64,000 nt of DNA from an uncultured Fidelibacterota bacterium (GCA_913049685.1 CAJWZD010000003.1:1-64000); one strand, 5' to 3'. Shown: positions 9,198 through 18,239, counted from the first letter of the stretch. The notes: generated from the letters alone by a model not told the origin. Numbers and translations: made by a program.

Positions 9198-10667
9198 ATG
9201 GCAAATCTTTTAAAAATTAAACATATCGAAAGCGACTGGCAGAAAACAAAAGATGGTGCAATATCAGTTGGCATTTACAATAGTTTGCAATTAAGTCGTC
9301 AATTACAAGGGGTTAATAAAAAATTAGGCCAAGCAATATCGCATTCAATTTCAGCGGGGATAATTAAAGGTAAAACTGGTGAAGTTAACAGAGTCGTTGG
9401 GAAAAAAGGCCTAGTCGTGTATGTCTATGGAATGGGCAAAAAAGGAAATCTTAATCCAGAATCTTTAAGAGTTTCTAGTGCTGCAGTAGCTAAAGCATGT
9501 ATCAACGATAAAATCAATTCAGTAGCATTCTTAATGCCAGCTGAGGCAAAAGATCTTGCCTCATCGCAAGCTACCGCAGAAGGACTGGTTTTGGGAAGCT
9601 ATCAATTTAATGAATTTAAAACAACTCGTGATGATATCTCATTGCTTGAATCTGCATCAATTGTTGGTGGTGATAAGAAATCAATAGAAAAAGGATCAGT
9701 TATAGCTAATTCAGTGTGTTTTGCTAGAGATCTTGAGAATAGGCCTGGAAATATTGCCACCCCATCTCATTTAGCTGAGCACGCCACGAAAATAGGAAAA
9801 TCCTCATCAGTAAAAGTCACTATTTTTGAAAGAGATAAATTTACTAAGATGGGTATGGGGGCTTTAGCTGGAGTTGCTTCTGGCACAGAAGAACCTCCAA
9901 AATTCATTATCATGGAATATTTTAATGGACCGAAAAATGAAAAACCAAAAATATTGGTTGGCAAAGGTTTGACATTTGACAGTGGAGGTATATCTATTAA
10001 GCCAGCTGCGAAAATGGACGAAATGAAGTATGATATGTGCGGATCTGGAGTTGTGCTTGGTGCAATGAGAGCAATTTCCCTATTAAAACCTAAAATGAAT
10101 GTTGTTGGAATAGTACCCTCAACGGAAAATATGAGCGGAGACAAGGCATATCGTCCCGGAGATATTTTAACAGCGTACAATGGAAAAACCATTGAGGTTT
10201 TGAATACTGATGCAGAAGGAAGATTAATTTTAGCAGATGCGCTTGCTTATGCTAGCAAGCATTATGATCCTGAATATATACTAGATTTCGCCACCCTAAC
10301 AGGAGCGGTAGTAGTTGCATTAGGACATGTTGCATCAGGTATAATGGGTACTGATCCGAAACTTATTTCTTATATTCAAAAATCTTCTAGCGTGACTGGA
10401 GAAAAAGTATGGGAATTTCCTCTTTGGGATGAATATCTTGAGCAGGTTAAGTCAAAGATTGCAGATGTTAAAAATTTGGGCTCACCCGGTCAAGCTGGTA
10501 CAATTGCAGGCGGTGCGTTTTTAAAGGAATTTGTTAAGAATGAAATCCCTTGGTGCCATTTTGATATTGCCGGTTCTGCATGGGGTGATAAAAAGTTATC
10601 TTATCAAAATCCAGGATCAGCAACAGGAGAAATTATACGCTTAGTTTTAGATCTTCTTAAAGTTTAA
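9198..10667 (+). CDS. pepA: Leucyl aminopeptidase, M17 family
   Basis: This cytosolic two-metal aminopeptidase releases N-terminal residues from peptides. The C-terminal catalytic domain contains GKGLTFDSGGISIKP with the metal-binding Lys256 and Asp, then MKYDMCGSG. The family signature NTDAEGRL follows at 336-343, with Asp338 and Glu340 as metal ligands and Arg342 as a catalytic residue. The length of 489 residues is standard. A good AAGGAT site lies 7 nt before the ATG. Its stop codon shares one base with the ATG of rmuC. In some bacteria PepA also binds DNA, but nothing here tests that. Confidence 0.96.
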   Translation: MANLLKIKHIESDWQKTKDGAISVGIYNSLQLSRQLQGVNKKLGQAISHSISAGIIKGKTGEVNRVVGKKGLVVYVYGMGKKGNLNPESLRVSSAAVAKACINDKINSVAFLMPAEAKDLASSQATAEGLVLGSYQFNEFKTTRDDISLLESASIVGGDKKSIEKGSVIANSVCFARDLENRPGNIATPSHLAEHATKIGKSSSVKVTIFERDKFTKMGMGALAGVASGTEEPPKFIIMEYFNGPKNEKPKILVGKGLTFDSGGISIKPAAKMDEMKYDMCGSGVVLGAMRAISLLKPKMNVVGIVPSTENMSGDKAYRPGDILTAYNGKTIEVLNTDAEGRLILADALAYASKHYDPEYILDFATLTGAVVVALGHVASGIMGTDPKLISYIQKSSSVTGEKVWEFPLWDEYLEQVKSKIADVKNLGSPGQAGTIAGGAFLKEFVKNEIPWCHFDIAGSAWGDKKLSYQNPGSATGEIIRLVLDLLKV

Positions 10668-11761
10668 TGAGTTTTATACCAATCATTATATTCATTTGTG
10701 GCTGTTTTTTTGGTGCTAGCATATTTTGGTTCTTTAATAAGTCGCAAAACTCCCTAAACAAAGATAGCCAAGCGAGTCTAAAGGCAGAGTTTGGAGACCT
10801 TTCAAAACAAGCTTTAGATCAAAACCTTGACAGTTTTCTCAAGTTAGCTGAAAATAAATTTTCAGAACTTCTCAAGACTTCTGATTCTCAGCTGAATCAG
10901 AAAAAAGAATTGATTGACCAATCAATAGTCGAGATGAAATCAAAACTAGAAGGCTTAGATAAATCAACGAATGAATTAAAAGGGCATGTAGAAAATTCAC
11001 AAAAAGGAATCGGTAATCTTGCTGAAACCACAAATCGACTTTCAAGAATACTTTCAAGTTCACAAGAGCGAGGCCAATGGGGTGAAAGAATGGTTGAAGA
11101 TATTTTAGGATTTATGGGTCTTGTTGAAGGGATAAATTTTGAGAAACAACTACAAGCAGGAGACGGAAGGCCGGATTTTACGTTTAAGCTACCTAATGAC
11201 AAACTGATTAATATGGATGTAAAATTTCCATTGGTACACTATGAAAACTATCTCAACACTGATAATGATAATGAAAAATTGAATGAGAAAAATGCATTTT
11301 TAAGAGATGTTAGGAATCATGTAAAAGCAATTGAAAAACGTTCGTACATCAATCCAGCAGAAGGAACTGTTGACTACGTACTCATGTTTATACCGAATGA
11401 AAGTGTTTATGCATTTTTAAATCAGGAAGATAAAGATCTTATAGATTTTTCTTTATCAAAAAAAGTTCTTTTGTGTTCGCCCATTACATTGTACGCGGTT
11501 TTATCCTTGATTAGGCAGGCCGTATCAAATTTTGCCATGGAGCAGAAAGCAGGTGAAATGCAAGACCTGGTTGGTGTTTTTAGAAAACAATGGGAACAGT
11601 TTAGTGAAAAGATTCATGCTATGGGAAAATCCATTACAGCCCTAACTAATCATTACGATGATTTAAAAGGTCCAAGATTTCGAGCTCTTGAAAAGCCAAT
11701 GGATAAAATAAACGAATTGCAATTAGGTCAAGATTCAAAAAATAAAACTCTTGAAGAATGA
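10667..11761 (+). CDS. rmuC: RmuC family DNA recombination protein
   Basis: The protein begins with one transmembrane segment (about residues 3-23). A long coiled-coil region rich in Lys, Glu and Gln follows (about 30-125). The RmuC domain comes next, starting at SSQERGQWGE and including GDGRPDFTF and the MDVKFPL strand that resembles the PD-(D/E)XK nuclease core. RmuC limits inversion of short repeats in enteric bacteria; its biochemical activity is poorly known. The length of 364 residues is somewhat short but complete. It overlaps pepA by 1 nt and the downstream lipoprotein gene by 4 nt. Confidence 0.93.
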   Translation: MSFIPIIIFICGCFFGASIFWFFNKSQNSLNKDSQASLKAEFGDLSKQALDQNLDSFLKLAENKFSELLKTSDSQLNQKKELIDQSIVEMKSKLEGLDKSTNELKGHVENSQKGIGNLAETTNRLSRILSSSQERGQWGERMVEDILGFMGLVEGINFEKQLQAGDGRPDFTFKLPNDKLINMDVKFPLVHYENYLNTDNDNEKLNEKNAFLRDVRNHVKAIEKRSYINPAEGTVDYVLMFIPNESVYAFLNQEDKDLIDFSLSKKVLLCSPITLYAVLSLIRQAVSNFAMEQKAGEMQDLVGVFRKQWEQFSEKIHAMGKSITALTNHYDDLKGPRFRALEKPMDKINELQLGQDSKNKTLEE

Positions 11762-12168
11762 GAAAAGCGTTTACAGCTTCTTTGCTTGTTTTTATTTCTT
11801 GTGTTGGGCCTGCAGATCCAGACCATGGGTTAGTTGAAAATCTACCTGCAATTGTCAATAAAAGTGATGCTTTTACATTTTCGTTGAGAGCAGATAACTT
11901 TAATTACAATGAGTCTTTTCCTCTTTCGCTTTCAATTTCATCAAACAAGAAAATGTTATCAACGCTAATTATCACTGATTTTAGTAGCAATGATTCATCT
12001 ATTATTCAGATTTTAGGTGATAATGATTCTGTTGTTTTTAATTATTTAATTAATTTAAATAAAACGCATTCAAGCTCCATTAATTATACAAACCCAAAGA
12101 CAGCGTCATTGAGATTAAATAGCTTCTCAGGAATTTTAAATTGGGTTATTACCGAATCTTCAGAATGA
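11758..12168 (+). CDS. Small predicted lipoprotein, function unknown
   Basis: This 136-residue protein has a short lipoprotein signal: Met-Arg-Lys, a hydrophobic core and Phe-Ile-Ser-Cys with Cys15 as the lipidated residue. The remainder is rich in Ser, Asn and Leu and looks like a small beta-sandwich. I recognise no family. The ATG overlaps the rmuC stop as ATGA, so it is probably in that operon. Its stop lies 4 nt from the stop of the convergent metalloprotease gene. Confidence 0.6.
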   Translation: MRKAFTASLLVFISCVGPADPDHGLVENLPAIVNKSDAFTFSLRADNFNYNESFPLSLSISSNKKMLSTLIITDFSSNDSSIIQILGDNDSVVFNYLINLNKTHSSSINYTNPKTASLRLNSFSGILNWVITESSE

Positions 12169-12172
12169 AAAA

Positions 12173-14593
12173 TTAATGCATTTGAGAACATTGAAATGAA
12201 GCACCTATTGGTGATCCAGGTGGAGCAATAAGAGTCTCAGCTACTTTAAAGTTTTTTGGATTTTTCTCAAAGTCTTTTAACCTTTTCTTTAATGCACTCT
12301 GATGAGCCCTCTCGCGAAAATCTCTACTGTTTTTTCGGATAATCTTATTTGAAAGTTCACTAATTGAAAGCATTGCTATAGATTTTACAGAAAGTGAACT
12401 CTTCTCATTTACAGCTAAGTTCATTAAATGATCAAGAATAACAAAATCAACACTTCGCTTAACCTCACCCTCAAGGCCTGTTAATGTCTTTTTTAGTAAT
12501 GTCTCCTCAACAATTGAATCAATTACCTTTTTCAGCCCTGGCTGAGAGCTGTCTCGTGAGTGATACTCAATTAATCTTGCCGCTCTCTCTGGGTTAAAAA
12601 GCATCTTTGCAGTCATTGTTGCTGCTGTTTCAGCTAAACTTATTGCGTCAAATGTTAACCCAGTTCTTGATTTAAAAGATTCTCTAGTTTTTCCTCTACC
12701 AGAAGCTCTTGGAGGAATAAGTTCAATAATATCTTCACTAAGCGTAAGAAAGTCCGGTTGTAATGTTTTAATAAGCACGTTTAAGGATTCTAGCTGCGAG
12801 TCTTCATCAAGCATCTCAGTTATCAGCTGTCCGTCACCTCTCAAAGCATAGCTATAGTTTAAACCTCCAATTATCTTAGCAGCAGCTTCAATTTGATAGC
12901 GATGAAGAAGGTATATGGGAACAATGACATCACCTAAATCGCTATATGGCTCTCCATATCGTATGTTATTTTCTCCAAAATTGCTAAGAGCGACCTCTCT
13001 AATGTTTATTATATTTTGAAGCTCTAAAGTAGGATTTTTACCATTGTCCCATAAATGACTTCCAGGATGCGCGGACCCTGGAGGTCTCGAGTCTTGATCG
13101 GTTATAAAAGTAATTCCGCGCTTTATTCCATTCTGAATTATTTCTTCTAAAGCCATATCTTCATCAACATTACTTGAAAAATCCTGATAGCCGTATGCTA
13201 CAGATATCTTATCCCATTCACCTATTCCAACATCGTATGCATTTTTCCATTCGATTTGATTTGAGTTATTAAGAGTTAGAGTAGGGTGCGGGTAGTCCAT
13301 TACTGATGCACGATCAAAAGTGCTTGCAAGGAAATTATGCTGTATCCCTATTGTGTGACCTATTTCATGAGCCACGAGTTGCCTGATCCTTGCTAAGGCT
13401 AGTTGTCGCATCGAGCCGGGTGTCGAGTTTTTATCCTTGTATGGAGCCAAAAGTCCTGCGGCAATTAAATAATCTTGCCTGAGCCTAAGTGATCCCAAAG
13501 ATACATTCCCCTTAATAATTTCACCAGTCCTGGGGTCTGAGATCCATCCTCCATATGACCATCCTCTTGTTGCGCGATGCACCCAATGTATCATATTATA
13601 TCTAATATCCATAGGGTGTGCCCCATCTGGAAGTATTTTTACTTGAAATGCATCTTTAAAGCCAGCTGCTTCGAAAGCCTGGTTCCACCATTTCCCACTT
13701 TCAATCATTGCGGTTTTAATAGGCTCAGGAACTCCTGGATCAATGTAATATACTATTGGTTCTTTTGCTCTGCTTATTTGAGCGCTAGGGTTTATCTTCT
13801 CTAGTCTATGTCGCTGAATATATCGGACATAAATAGATTCATCTAGTTCAGCAGAATAATCCTGAAAACTTAAAGGGTAAAATCCCGCTCTTGGGTCATG
13901 GGATCTGGGCGAATAATTTTTATCAGGAAGCTCCACCATTGAATGATGAAGTCGTACAGTTATTGCGCTAGGTGTGGGTGTAACTTGACGGATATATCTT
14001 CCTGGCTTTGAACCAACATATGTTATTATAGACTCAACATTACTATTTTTAGGAAAACTTAAAGTTTCACTTATGTTTATAGCTGAACGAGATTTATCAA
14101 CAGAATAATTTCCCATTTTTTGCGCTTTCAATTTATCAATAACCCCATGCGCATCACGCAAAAAGAAGTCGGTTACATCAATTAGCACATTTCCATTTTG
14201 TTCCGCTGCAATTTTAAATCCCCATAGCGTGGATTTAGCAAAACCATCTGCAACGGATTGTCGCTCTTTGACATCCTTTGTATCTGCTCTGAAGGAATAA
14301 TTCGGTTGTACCATTAATATCTTTGGACCAAAACGTTTGAAATAAACTATCCTCTCATTGCCTAATTGACCTCGATCGAGCCCTATGTCGTTTGAACCAA
14401 TTCCGGCAGTTAGCGAGTTCACGTAGAGAAACTCTTTCTCAAAATTCTTTACTTCAATCCAGAGCTTACCAGATGTGTTCTCCCAATACATATTGAAGTA
14501 TCCAGGTAATTTTTTCATATTTTTAGTTTTATCTGAAATTGATTCTGATAAACCCACGCTTATTATAAAAATAAGTAAAAATAATTTTTTCAT
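12173..14593 (-). CDS. Secreted zinc metalloprotease (DUF5117/DUF4953 type)
   Basis: This large exported protease has the extended metzincin zinc motif HEIGHTIGIQH, with His409, Glu410, His413 and His419 (numbered from the chosen start). A VMDYPHP Met-turn-like sequence follows. The N-terminal half matches the DUF5117-type domain seen in FCB and proteobacterial metalloproteases, and the zinc site lies in the DUF4953 part. I chose ATG 14593 because GAGG sits 8 nt upstream and it yields a clean signal peptide; an ATG at 14608 adds five residues. The length of 806 residues is typical. It is transcribed opposite to its neighbours, probably with the Gp157-like gene just upstream (21-nt gap). Confidence 0.88.
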   Translation of the reverse strand: MKKLFLLIFIISVGLSESISDKTKNMKKLPGYFNMYWENTSGKLWIEVKNFEKEFLYVNSLTAGIGSNDIGLDRGQLGNERIVYFKRFGPKILMVQPNYSFRADTKDVKERQSVADGFAKSTLWGFKIAAEQNGNVLIDVTDFFLRDAHGVIDKLKAQKMGNYSVDKSRSAINISETLSFPKNSNVESIITYVGSKPGRYIRQVTPTPSAITVRLHHSMVELPDKNYSPRSHDPRAGFYPLSFQDYSAELDESIYVRYIQRHRLEKINPSAQISRAKEPIVYYIDPGVPEPIKTAMIESGKWWNQAFEAAGFKDAFQVKILPDGAHPMDIRYNMIHWVHRATRGWSYGGWISDPRTGEIIKGNVSLGSLRLRQDYLIAAGLLAPYKDKNSTPGSMRQLALARIRQLVAHEIGHTIGIQHNFLASTFDRASVMDYPHPTLTLNNSNQIEWKNAYDVGIGEWDKISVAYGYQDFSSNVDEDMALEEIIQNGIKRGITFITDQDSRPPGSAHPGSHLWDNGKNPTLELQNIINIREVALSNFGENNIRYGEPYSDLGDVIVPIYLLHRYQIEAAAKIIGGLNYSYALRGDGQLITEMLDEDSQLESLNVLIKTLQPDFLTLSEDIIELIPPRASGRGKTRESFKSRTGLTFDAISLAETAATMTAKMLFNPERAARLIEYHSRDSSQPGLKKVIDSIVEETLLKKTLTGLEGEVKRSVDFVILDHLMNLAVNEKSSLSVKSIAMLSISELSNKIIRKNSRDFRERAHQSALKKRLKDFEKNPKNFKVAETLIAPPGSPIGASFQCSQMH

Positions 14594-14614
14594 GGAATCC
14601 CTCAACATTTTAAT

Positions 14615-15106
14615 TTATTTAATATCCAACCTGGTTTCTTGTACCAGCCTTGCGCCCTGAACAGAGGCTCCTTTTTTCAGCTCTTCCTTAACCTTATTTA
14701 CATTTACTTTTTCGATAACCTGCGTATCTATAAAATCTTTTGGGATCATTTCTTCATCCTCAATAATTGCTTTTGGAGGATTTTTTCGAATACTCAGATC
14801 AAAATGTACAGTTTCAATCTTATTAATTTGATTTTCCTCCATTACATTTTTGACATATTTTTTGATACCTAATACTTTTTTCTCTAATCTTTTTCTTCGA
14901 TCAGCCATATTTTTTTCAGCTTCCTTCATTGCTTGAATTGTTCCATTTAAATTTTGAGTATATTTGATAATGTTCTCAGATTTGGTTTCTAAAGTTCCTT
15001 TAAGGCCTTCAAGGGTATCAACTACAGCTTCATCTTCAATGTCTGTAAGTTCTTCAAGTGCATCTTTATAATCTTTTGCTATCTCGTATAATACTGGCAA
15101 TGCCAT
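14615..15106 (-). CDS. Siphovirus Gp157-like family protein
   Basis: This 163-residue protein has the complete outline of the Gp157 family first described from streptococcal phages. It opens with a leucine-rich start and a DTLEGLKGTLE segment (about 29-39). A long coiled coil follows, rich in Lys and Glu (about 40-105). The family C-terminal block has SIRKNPP near residue 107, IPKDFI, a Val-Lys-Glu-Glu-Leu-Lys-Lys-Gly stretch and GARLVQ. I chose ATG 15106 because AAAGGA lies about 7 nt upstream; an upstream ATG at 15160 lacks a site. The family is normally found in phages and prophages, where its function is unclear, but no other phage gene is adjacent here. Confidence 0.82.
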   Translation of the reverse strand: MALPVLYEIAKDYKDALEELTDIEDEAVVDTLEGLKGTLETKSENIIKYTQNLNGTIQAMKEAEKNMADRRKRLEKKVLGIKKYVKNVMEENQINKIETVHFDLSIRKNPPKAIIEDEEMIPKDFIDTQVIEKVNVNKVKEELKKGASVQGARLVQETRLDIK

Positions 15107-15298
15107 GTTTTTATCCTTTCGCTCATCATATATAAGTTGTAAAATTAAATTATAACTCAAACTGAATATACTAAAAGAATAATTGAAAATTAATGGCTTG
15201 TGAACATTTAGCTCTTGCTATGTAATAATTAATTTTAATTAATATTAAGAATTGTATTTTTTTGAAAAAAAGAAATTATAAGAAGGGGGAAGTTTATT

Positions 15299-15835
15299 AT
15301 GAGAATTAGGAAAGGCGATAAGATTTCATCTTTAAATCTACCGTCAACCAAAGGCGAAGATTTTACTATTAATGAGCTTGAAGGAAAAAAAGCATTAGTT
15401 ACGTTCTACCGTTTTGCTAGTTGCCCCTTTTGCAATCTTCGCATTAATGAGCTTACCAAAAGATATGACGAGCTTGGTGAAGGTTTTCAAATGGTCGCAA
15501 TATTTGATTCACCTATTGAAAATTTAAAAAAATACACAAATAAACATGATGCTCCATTTTGGATACTCGCAGATGAAAAAAATACATATTTTAATAAATA
15601 TTCAGTTGAGAAATCTTTTTTTAAGTTTCTCAAAGGTACAACTATTCGCTTTCATAGACTGCTATTTGCGATGATGAAGGGTTATATACCATCTATGATT
15701 CCTAAAGGCAGTTTTTCTACAATACCGGTAGATATCTTAATTGGTAAAGATGGACTTGTTGAGGAAGTATATTATGCAAAAGATACAAGCGACCATCTTT
15801 CATTTGATACGGTAAAAGAATTTTCTAAAAATTAA
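15299..15835 (+). CDS. Peroxiredoxin-like thioredoxin-fold protein with CxxC
   Basis: This 178-residue thioredoxin-fold protein belongs to the AhpC/TSA-like group. The active-site segment is FYRFASCPFC with Cys42 and Cys45, a CxxC rather than the single peroxidatic Cys of ordinary peroxiredoxins. This resembles the PRX-like2 subgroup. It would reduce peroxides or disulfides in the cytosol, as no signal peptide is seen. A strong purine-rich site (AAGAAGGGGG) precedes the ATG. It is followed after 25 nt by a small membrane protein and probably heads a short operon reading to 16459. Confidence 0.8.
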   Translation: MRIRKGDKISSLNLPSTKGEDFTINELEGKKALVTFYRFASCPFCNLRINELTKRYDELGEGFQMVAIFDSPIENLKKYTNKHDAPFWILADEKNTYFNKYSVEKSFFKFLKGTTIRFHRLLFAMMKGYIPSMIPKGSFSTIPVDILIGKDGLVEEVYYAKDTSDHLSFDTVKEFSKN

Positions 15836-15860
15836 TTAAAAATGAAACAAGGAGTAAAAT

Positions 15861-16274
15861 ATGAACTTTAAAAAATTAGGAATCGCAGGAGTCCTGGGAT
15901 TTTTTACTATGGGGCTTGTTGGTGGAGTCACTTTTGAATTATTTCACAAAGGCCACTTCGCGTCAATCGTTGAAAAATATCCTGACGTTATAACATTTCC
16001 TCCTAACATGGCCCCGGCTATGCTTGGAGGCATTTTTTATATGTTTGTAATGGTCTATATTTATGATAGAATGGGTGTTAATAGCTTAAAAGCTGGAGCT
16101 CTTACTGGTGCATGGTTTGGTGGTGCAAAATGGTTATTTATTAATACCCAATGGATGGCAATGATGCCAAATCTTTTTGATCCAAGCTATGTTGCTGTTG
16201 ATGTAGCACTCTCAGCAATTATGTATGGCGTATCAGGTGCAGCTATCGGATGGGCTTTAAATCGTTTTAATTAA
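15861..16274 (+). CDS. Small integral membrane protein, function unknown
   Basis: This 137-residue protein has about four hydrophobic segments (near 7-27, 48-68, 76-98 and 112-133) separated by short loops, with many Gly and Met residues. I recognise no characterised family; it looks like the DUF-type four-helix proteins common in marine bacteria. AAGGAG is 7 nt before the ATG. The stop shares one base with the ATG of the next small membrane gene, so the two are probably made together and may associate, though that is inference. Confidence 0.6.
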   Translation: MNFKKLGIAGVLGFFTMGLVGGVTFELFHKGHFASIVEKYPDVITFPPNMAPAMLGGIFYMFVMVYIYDRMGVNSLKAGALTGAWFGGAKWLFINTQWMAMMPNLFDPSYVAVDVALSAIMYGVSGAAIGWALNRFN

Positions 16275-16459
16275 TGATATCTTGGTTAAAAAAGAAAAAA
16301 GTTCTACCCCGATGGAAGCTTTTAGCAATGCTCCTCATTGGGATTTGGTCAGGATTAATGCTTTCAAATGGATTGAGCTTTTCAAATATATGGATAATCA
16401 TTTTTTGGGCCTATTATGGTCTTCGGGAATTTATTTTTACATCAGATTGGAATAAATAG
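16274..16459 (+). CDS. Small two-helix membrane protein, function unknown
   Basis: This 61-residue protein has a Lys-rich start, two hydrophobic segments (about 16-33 and 36-50) and a short polar tail. It is coupled to the preceding membrane gene by a 1-nt TAATG overlap. I recognise no family. The tight coupling and clear membrane pattern make it a likely real gene in spite of its length. Confidence 0.55.
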   Translation: MISWLKKKKVLPRWKLLAMLLIGIWSGLMLSNGLSFSNIWIIIFWAYYGLREFIFTSDWNK

Positions 16460-16533
16460 AGTATTGATTTTAGAAGATAATTTTAAACAAGCTTTGAATT
16501 GATTAAATTGTTACATAAACAAGGCTACTTTAT

Positions 16534-17703
16534 ATGAAAAAAATAATTTTATCTATTTTAATATCATTTATCTTTACTGCTTGCGAAGAAGATTCTTCTG
16601 CGATTGATGGAGTGGTAGGTGTATGGTATATGCCGCAATCGCTCAACAGGGTGACAGCTGGTCTATCTGCCGATCAGCTAGGCGGGTCTAGTTTGAACGC
16701 TTGGAATTATTCCATGATGGTGACAACCAATTCCGATCAAAAATTAGTCGATCAATTATCAGAGGCGAATGGCAGTATAAATGTATCTGGATTTATAAAT
16801 GGTGAATTAAAGTTTATGCAAGGCCACTTTGATGATTACAATGACGCATCTAATGTTCATGTCACAAATTACAACTGGATGTCGATGTTTGAGGGATCTG
16901 AATTAAATAATGATGTTTTTATATCATTAAGTTTGAATAATTATCCCCAAGGAATAAACATTGAACAGCCAGGAGATTCAGGATTTTTTGACTACGATAA
17001 TGACTTTTTCTATGCGCATACGAATGATGGCGATTATTTTGAAGTATCTCAAGATATTGAATATAATTATGATGGAAAAACACTTACTGTTCCATCCCAA
17101 CAGCTTAAAGACAGTCAAGATTCTTCACTTACTATTGCTGGAACGCTAACTCACTCCACGATTGACATTCAAGCAAATACCCCAACAGAGATTATGAGCT
17201 ATGATGGAGATATTTCGTGGAATTACGGCTCATGGGCAATACATATCAAGGAGAATGGAACGTGGGTCGAGGTTTATACTTTTGAAGAACAGCAAGACCC
17301 AAGCGGCTGGTCAAATGTATATGTTGACTCTACGATAGCAGAATGGGAAATAAAGGACGATTTGATTGTAGTAACCTATCGATATGAGGATGTCTGGCCA
17401 GATGTAGGTGGAGGTCCAGGCATTGGTCAAGGCACTTGGCTTTATCAAGTAGCATATACTTACGAGATTGATAACGACAATTTAAAGCTTTTGAATGAAT
17501 TCAATATGTGTGAATATGAAGAGGGCTTTTGCCTTGAGATGTTTGAAGGACAATATGGTCTAGATTATGGTAGCTTGGATGAAATTAAAATGGTTTGGAA
17601 ATTGGAATTTTCAAAAACACCGGGCCTTCGCAAACTTCAAAAGCATCATTATTTGATACAAAAAAGCTTAGCACGGCATTCAAAGTTTTCTTATAGAAAA
17701 TAA
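16534..17703 (+). CDS. Predicted lipoprotein, function unknown
   Basis: The protein opens with Met-Lys-Lys, a hydrophobic core and Phe-Thr-Ala-Cys, so Cys17 is the likely lipidation site. The body is acidic and rich in Asp, Asn, Ser, Tyr and Trp, with beta-type alternation. A GVWYMP segment near residue 30 is reminiscent of lipocalin-like lipoproteins. No known family is recognised. The last 28 residues or so are strongly basic and unlike the acidic body. The gene ends 25 nt before a hairpin terminator shared with the convergent peroxiredoxin gene. Confidence 0.65.
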   Translation: MKKIILSILISFIFTACEEDSSAIDGVVGVWYMPQSLNRVTAGLSADQLGGSSLNAWNYSMMVTTNSDQKLVDQLSEANGSINVSGFINGELKFMQGHFDDYNDASNVHVTNYNWMSMFEGSELNNDVFISLSLNNYPQGINIEQPGDSGFFDYDNDFFYAHTNDGDYFEVSQDIEYNYDGKTLTVPSQQLKDSQDSSLTIAGTLTHSTIDIQANTPTEIMSYDGDISWNYGSWAIHIKENGTWVEVYTFEEQQDPSGWSNVYVDSTIAEWEIKDDLIVVTYRYEDVWPDVGGGPGIGQGTWLYQVAYTYEIDNDNLKLLNEFNMCEYEEGFCLEMFEGQYGLDYGSLDEIKMVWKLEFSKTPGLRKLQKHHYLIQKSLARHSKFSYRK

Positions 17704-17728
17704 AACTAATTACACTACTAAATATTTA

Positions 17729-17756
17729 CTCCAGCACACATTATTGTGTACTGGAG
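17729..17756. terminator. Hairpin terminator between convergent genes
   Basis: CTCCAGCACAC at 17729-17739 pairs with GTGTACTGGAG at 17746-17756 with a single C-A mismatch and a 6-nt loop. A-rich sequence follows on the plus strand and an ATATTTAGTAG tail follows on the minus strand. It lies exactly between the stops of two convergent genes, so it may serve both, though neither side has a long T run. Confidence 0.65.
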
Positions 17757-17768
17757 AAAATATATTGA

Positions 17769-18239
17769 TTATCCCAAATCACTTACCTTGGCTAAGACTT
17801 CATCGTAATTTGGCTCAATTCCTGGATTTTCAGCTACCCATTTGTATTGAATAACATGATCAGAGTCAAGAATGAAAACTACCCTATTAGCAGAGACATA
17901 ACCATCAAGACCTCCCAAGCCAGTGAAGGTTGCATCGTAGGCGGCAATAACGCTTTTATCATAGTCTGATAAAAGCTCAAACTCAATACCATATTTATCT
18001 TTAAAGGCTCCATTTGACCAAGGAGAATCCACACTAATACCCAAAACTGTGGCATTTGAATCATTTAGCTTTGAAAGATTGTCGTTGAAAGTGCATATCT
18101 CTGTATCGCACACTCCAGTGAAAGCTCCAGGATAAAACACCAACACAACAGTTTTCCCTTTATAGCTGTCTAATGAAACAGGTTCTTTTTTTGTATTTTT
18201 AAGTTCAAAGCTTGGTGCTTGATCATTTACATTTGCCAT
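17769..18239 (-). CDS. Peroxiredoxin (AhpE/Prx5-like)
   Basis: This 156-residue thiol peroxidase reduces hydrogen peroxide and organic hydroperoxides. The peroxidatic site is PGAFTGVCDTE with Cys44; another Cys at 49 could act in resolution. The downstream ISVDSPW and NRVVFILD segments fit the family. I chose ATG 18239 because AGGAG lies 8 nt upstream (18248-18252); an ATG at 18284 would add 15 residues with no site. It is a single gene facing the lipoprotein at 16534, with a terminator between them. Confidence 0.92.
   Translation of the reverse strand: MANVNDQAPSFELKNTKKEPVSLDSYKGKTVVLVFYPGAFTGVCDTEICTFNDNLSKLNDSNATVLGISVDSPWSNGAFKDKYGIEFELLSDYDKSVIAAYDATFTGLGGLDGYVSANRVVFILDSDHVIQYKWVAENPGIEPNYDEVLAKVSDLG

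Noticed and set aside
9767-10192. 141-residue minus-strand frame within pepA
   Set aside because: It lies antisense to conserved catalytic segments of leucyl aminopeptidase. Its composition is that of a reverse shadow.
14615-15106. Prophage or integrated element around the Gp157-like gene
   Set aside because: No integrase, portal, terminase, tail or lysis gene and no attachment-site repeat is seen within several kilobases on either side.
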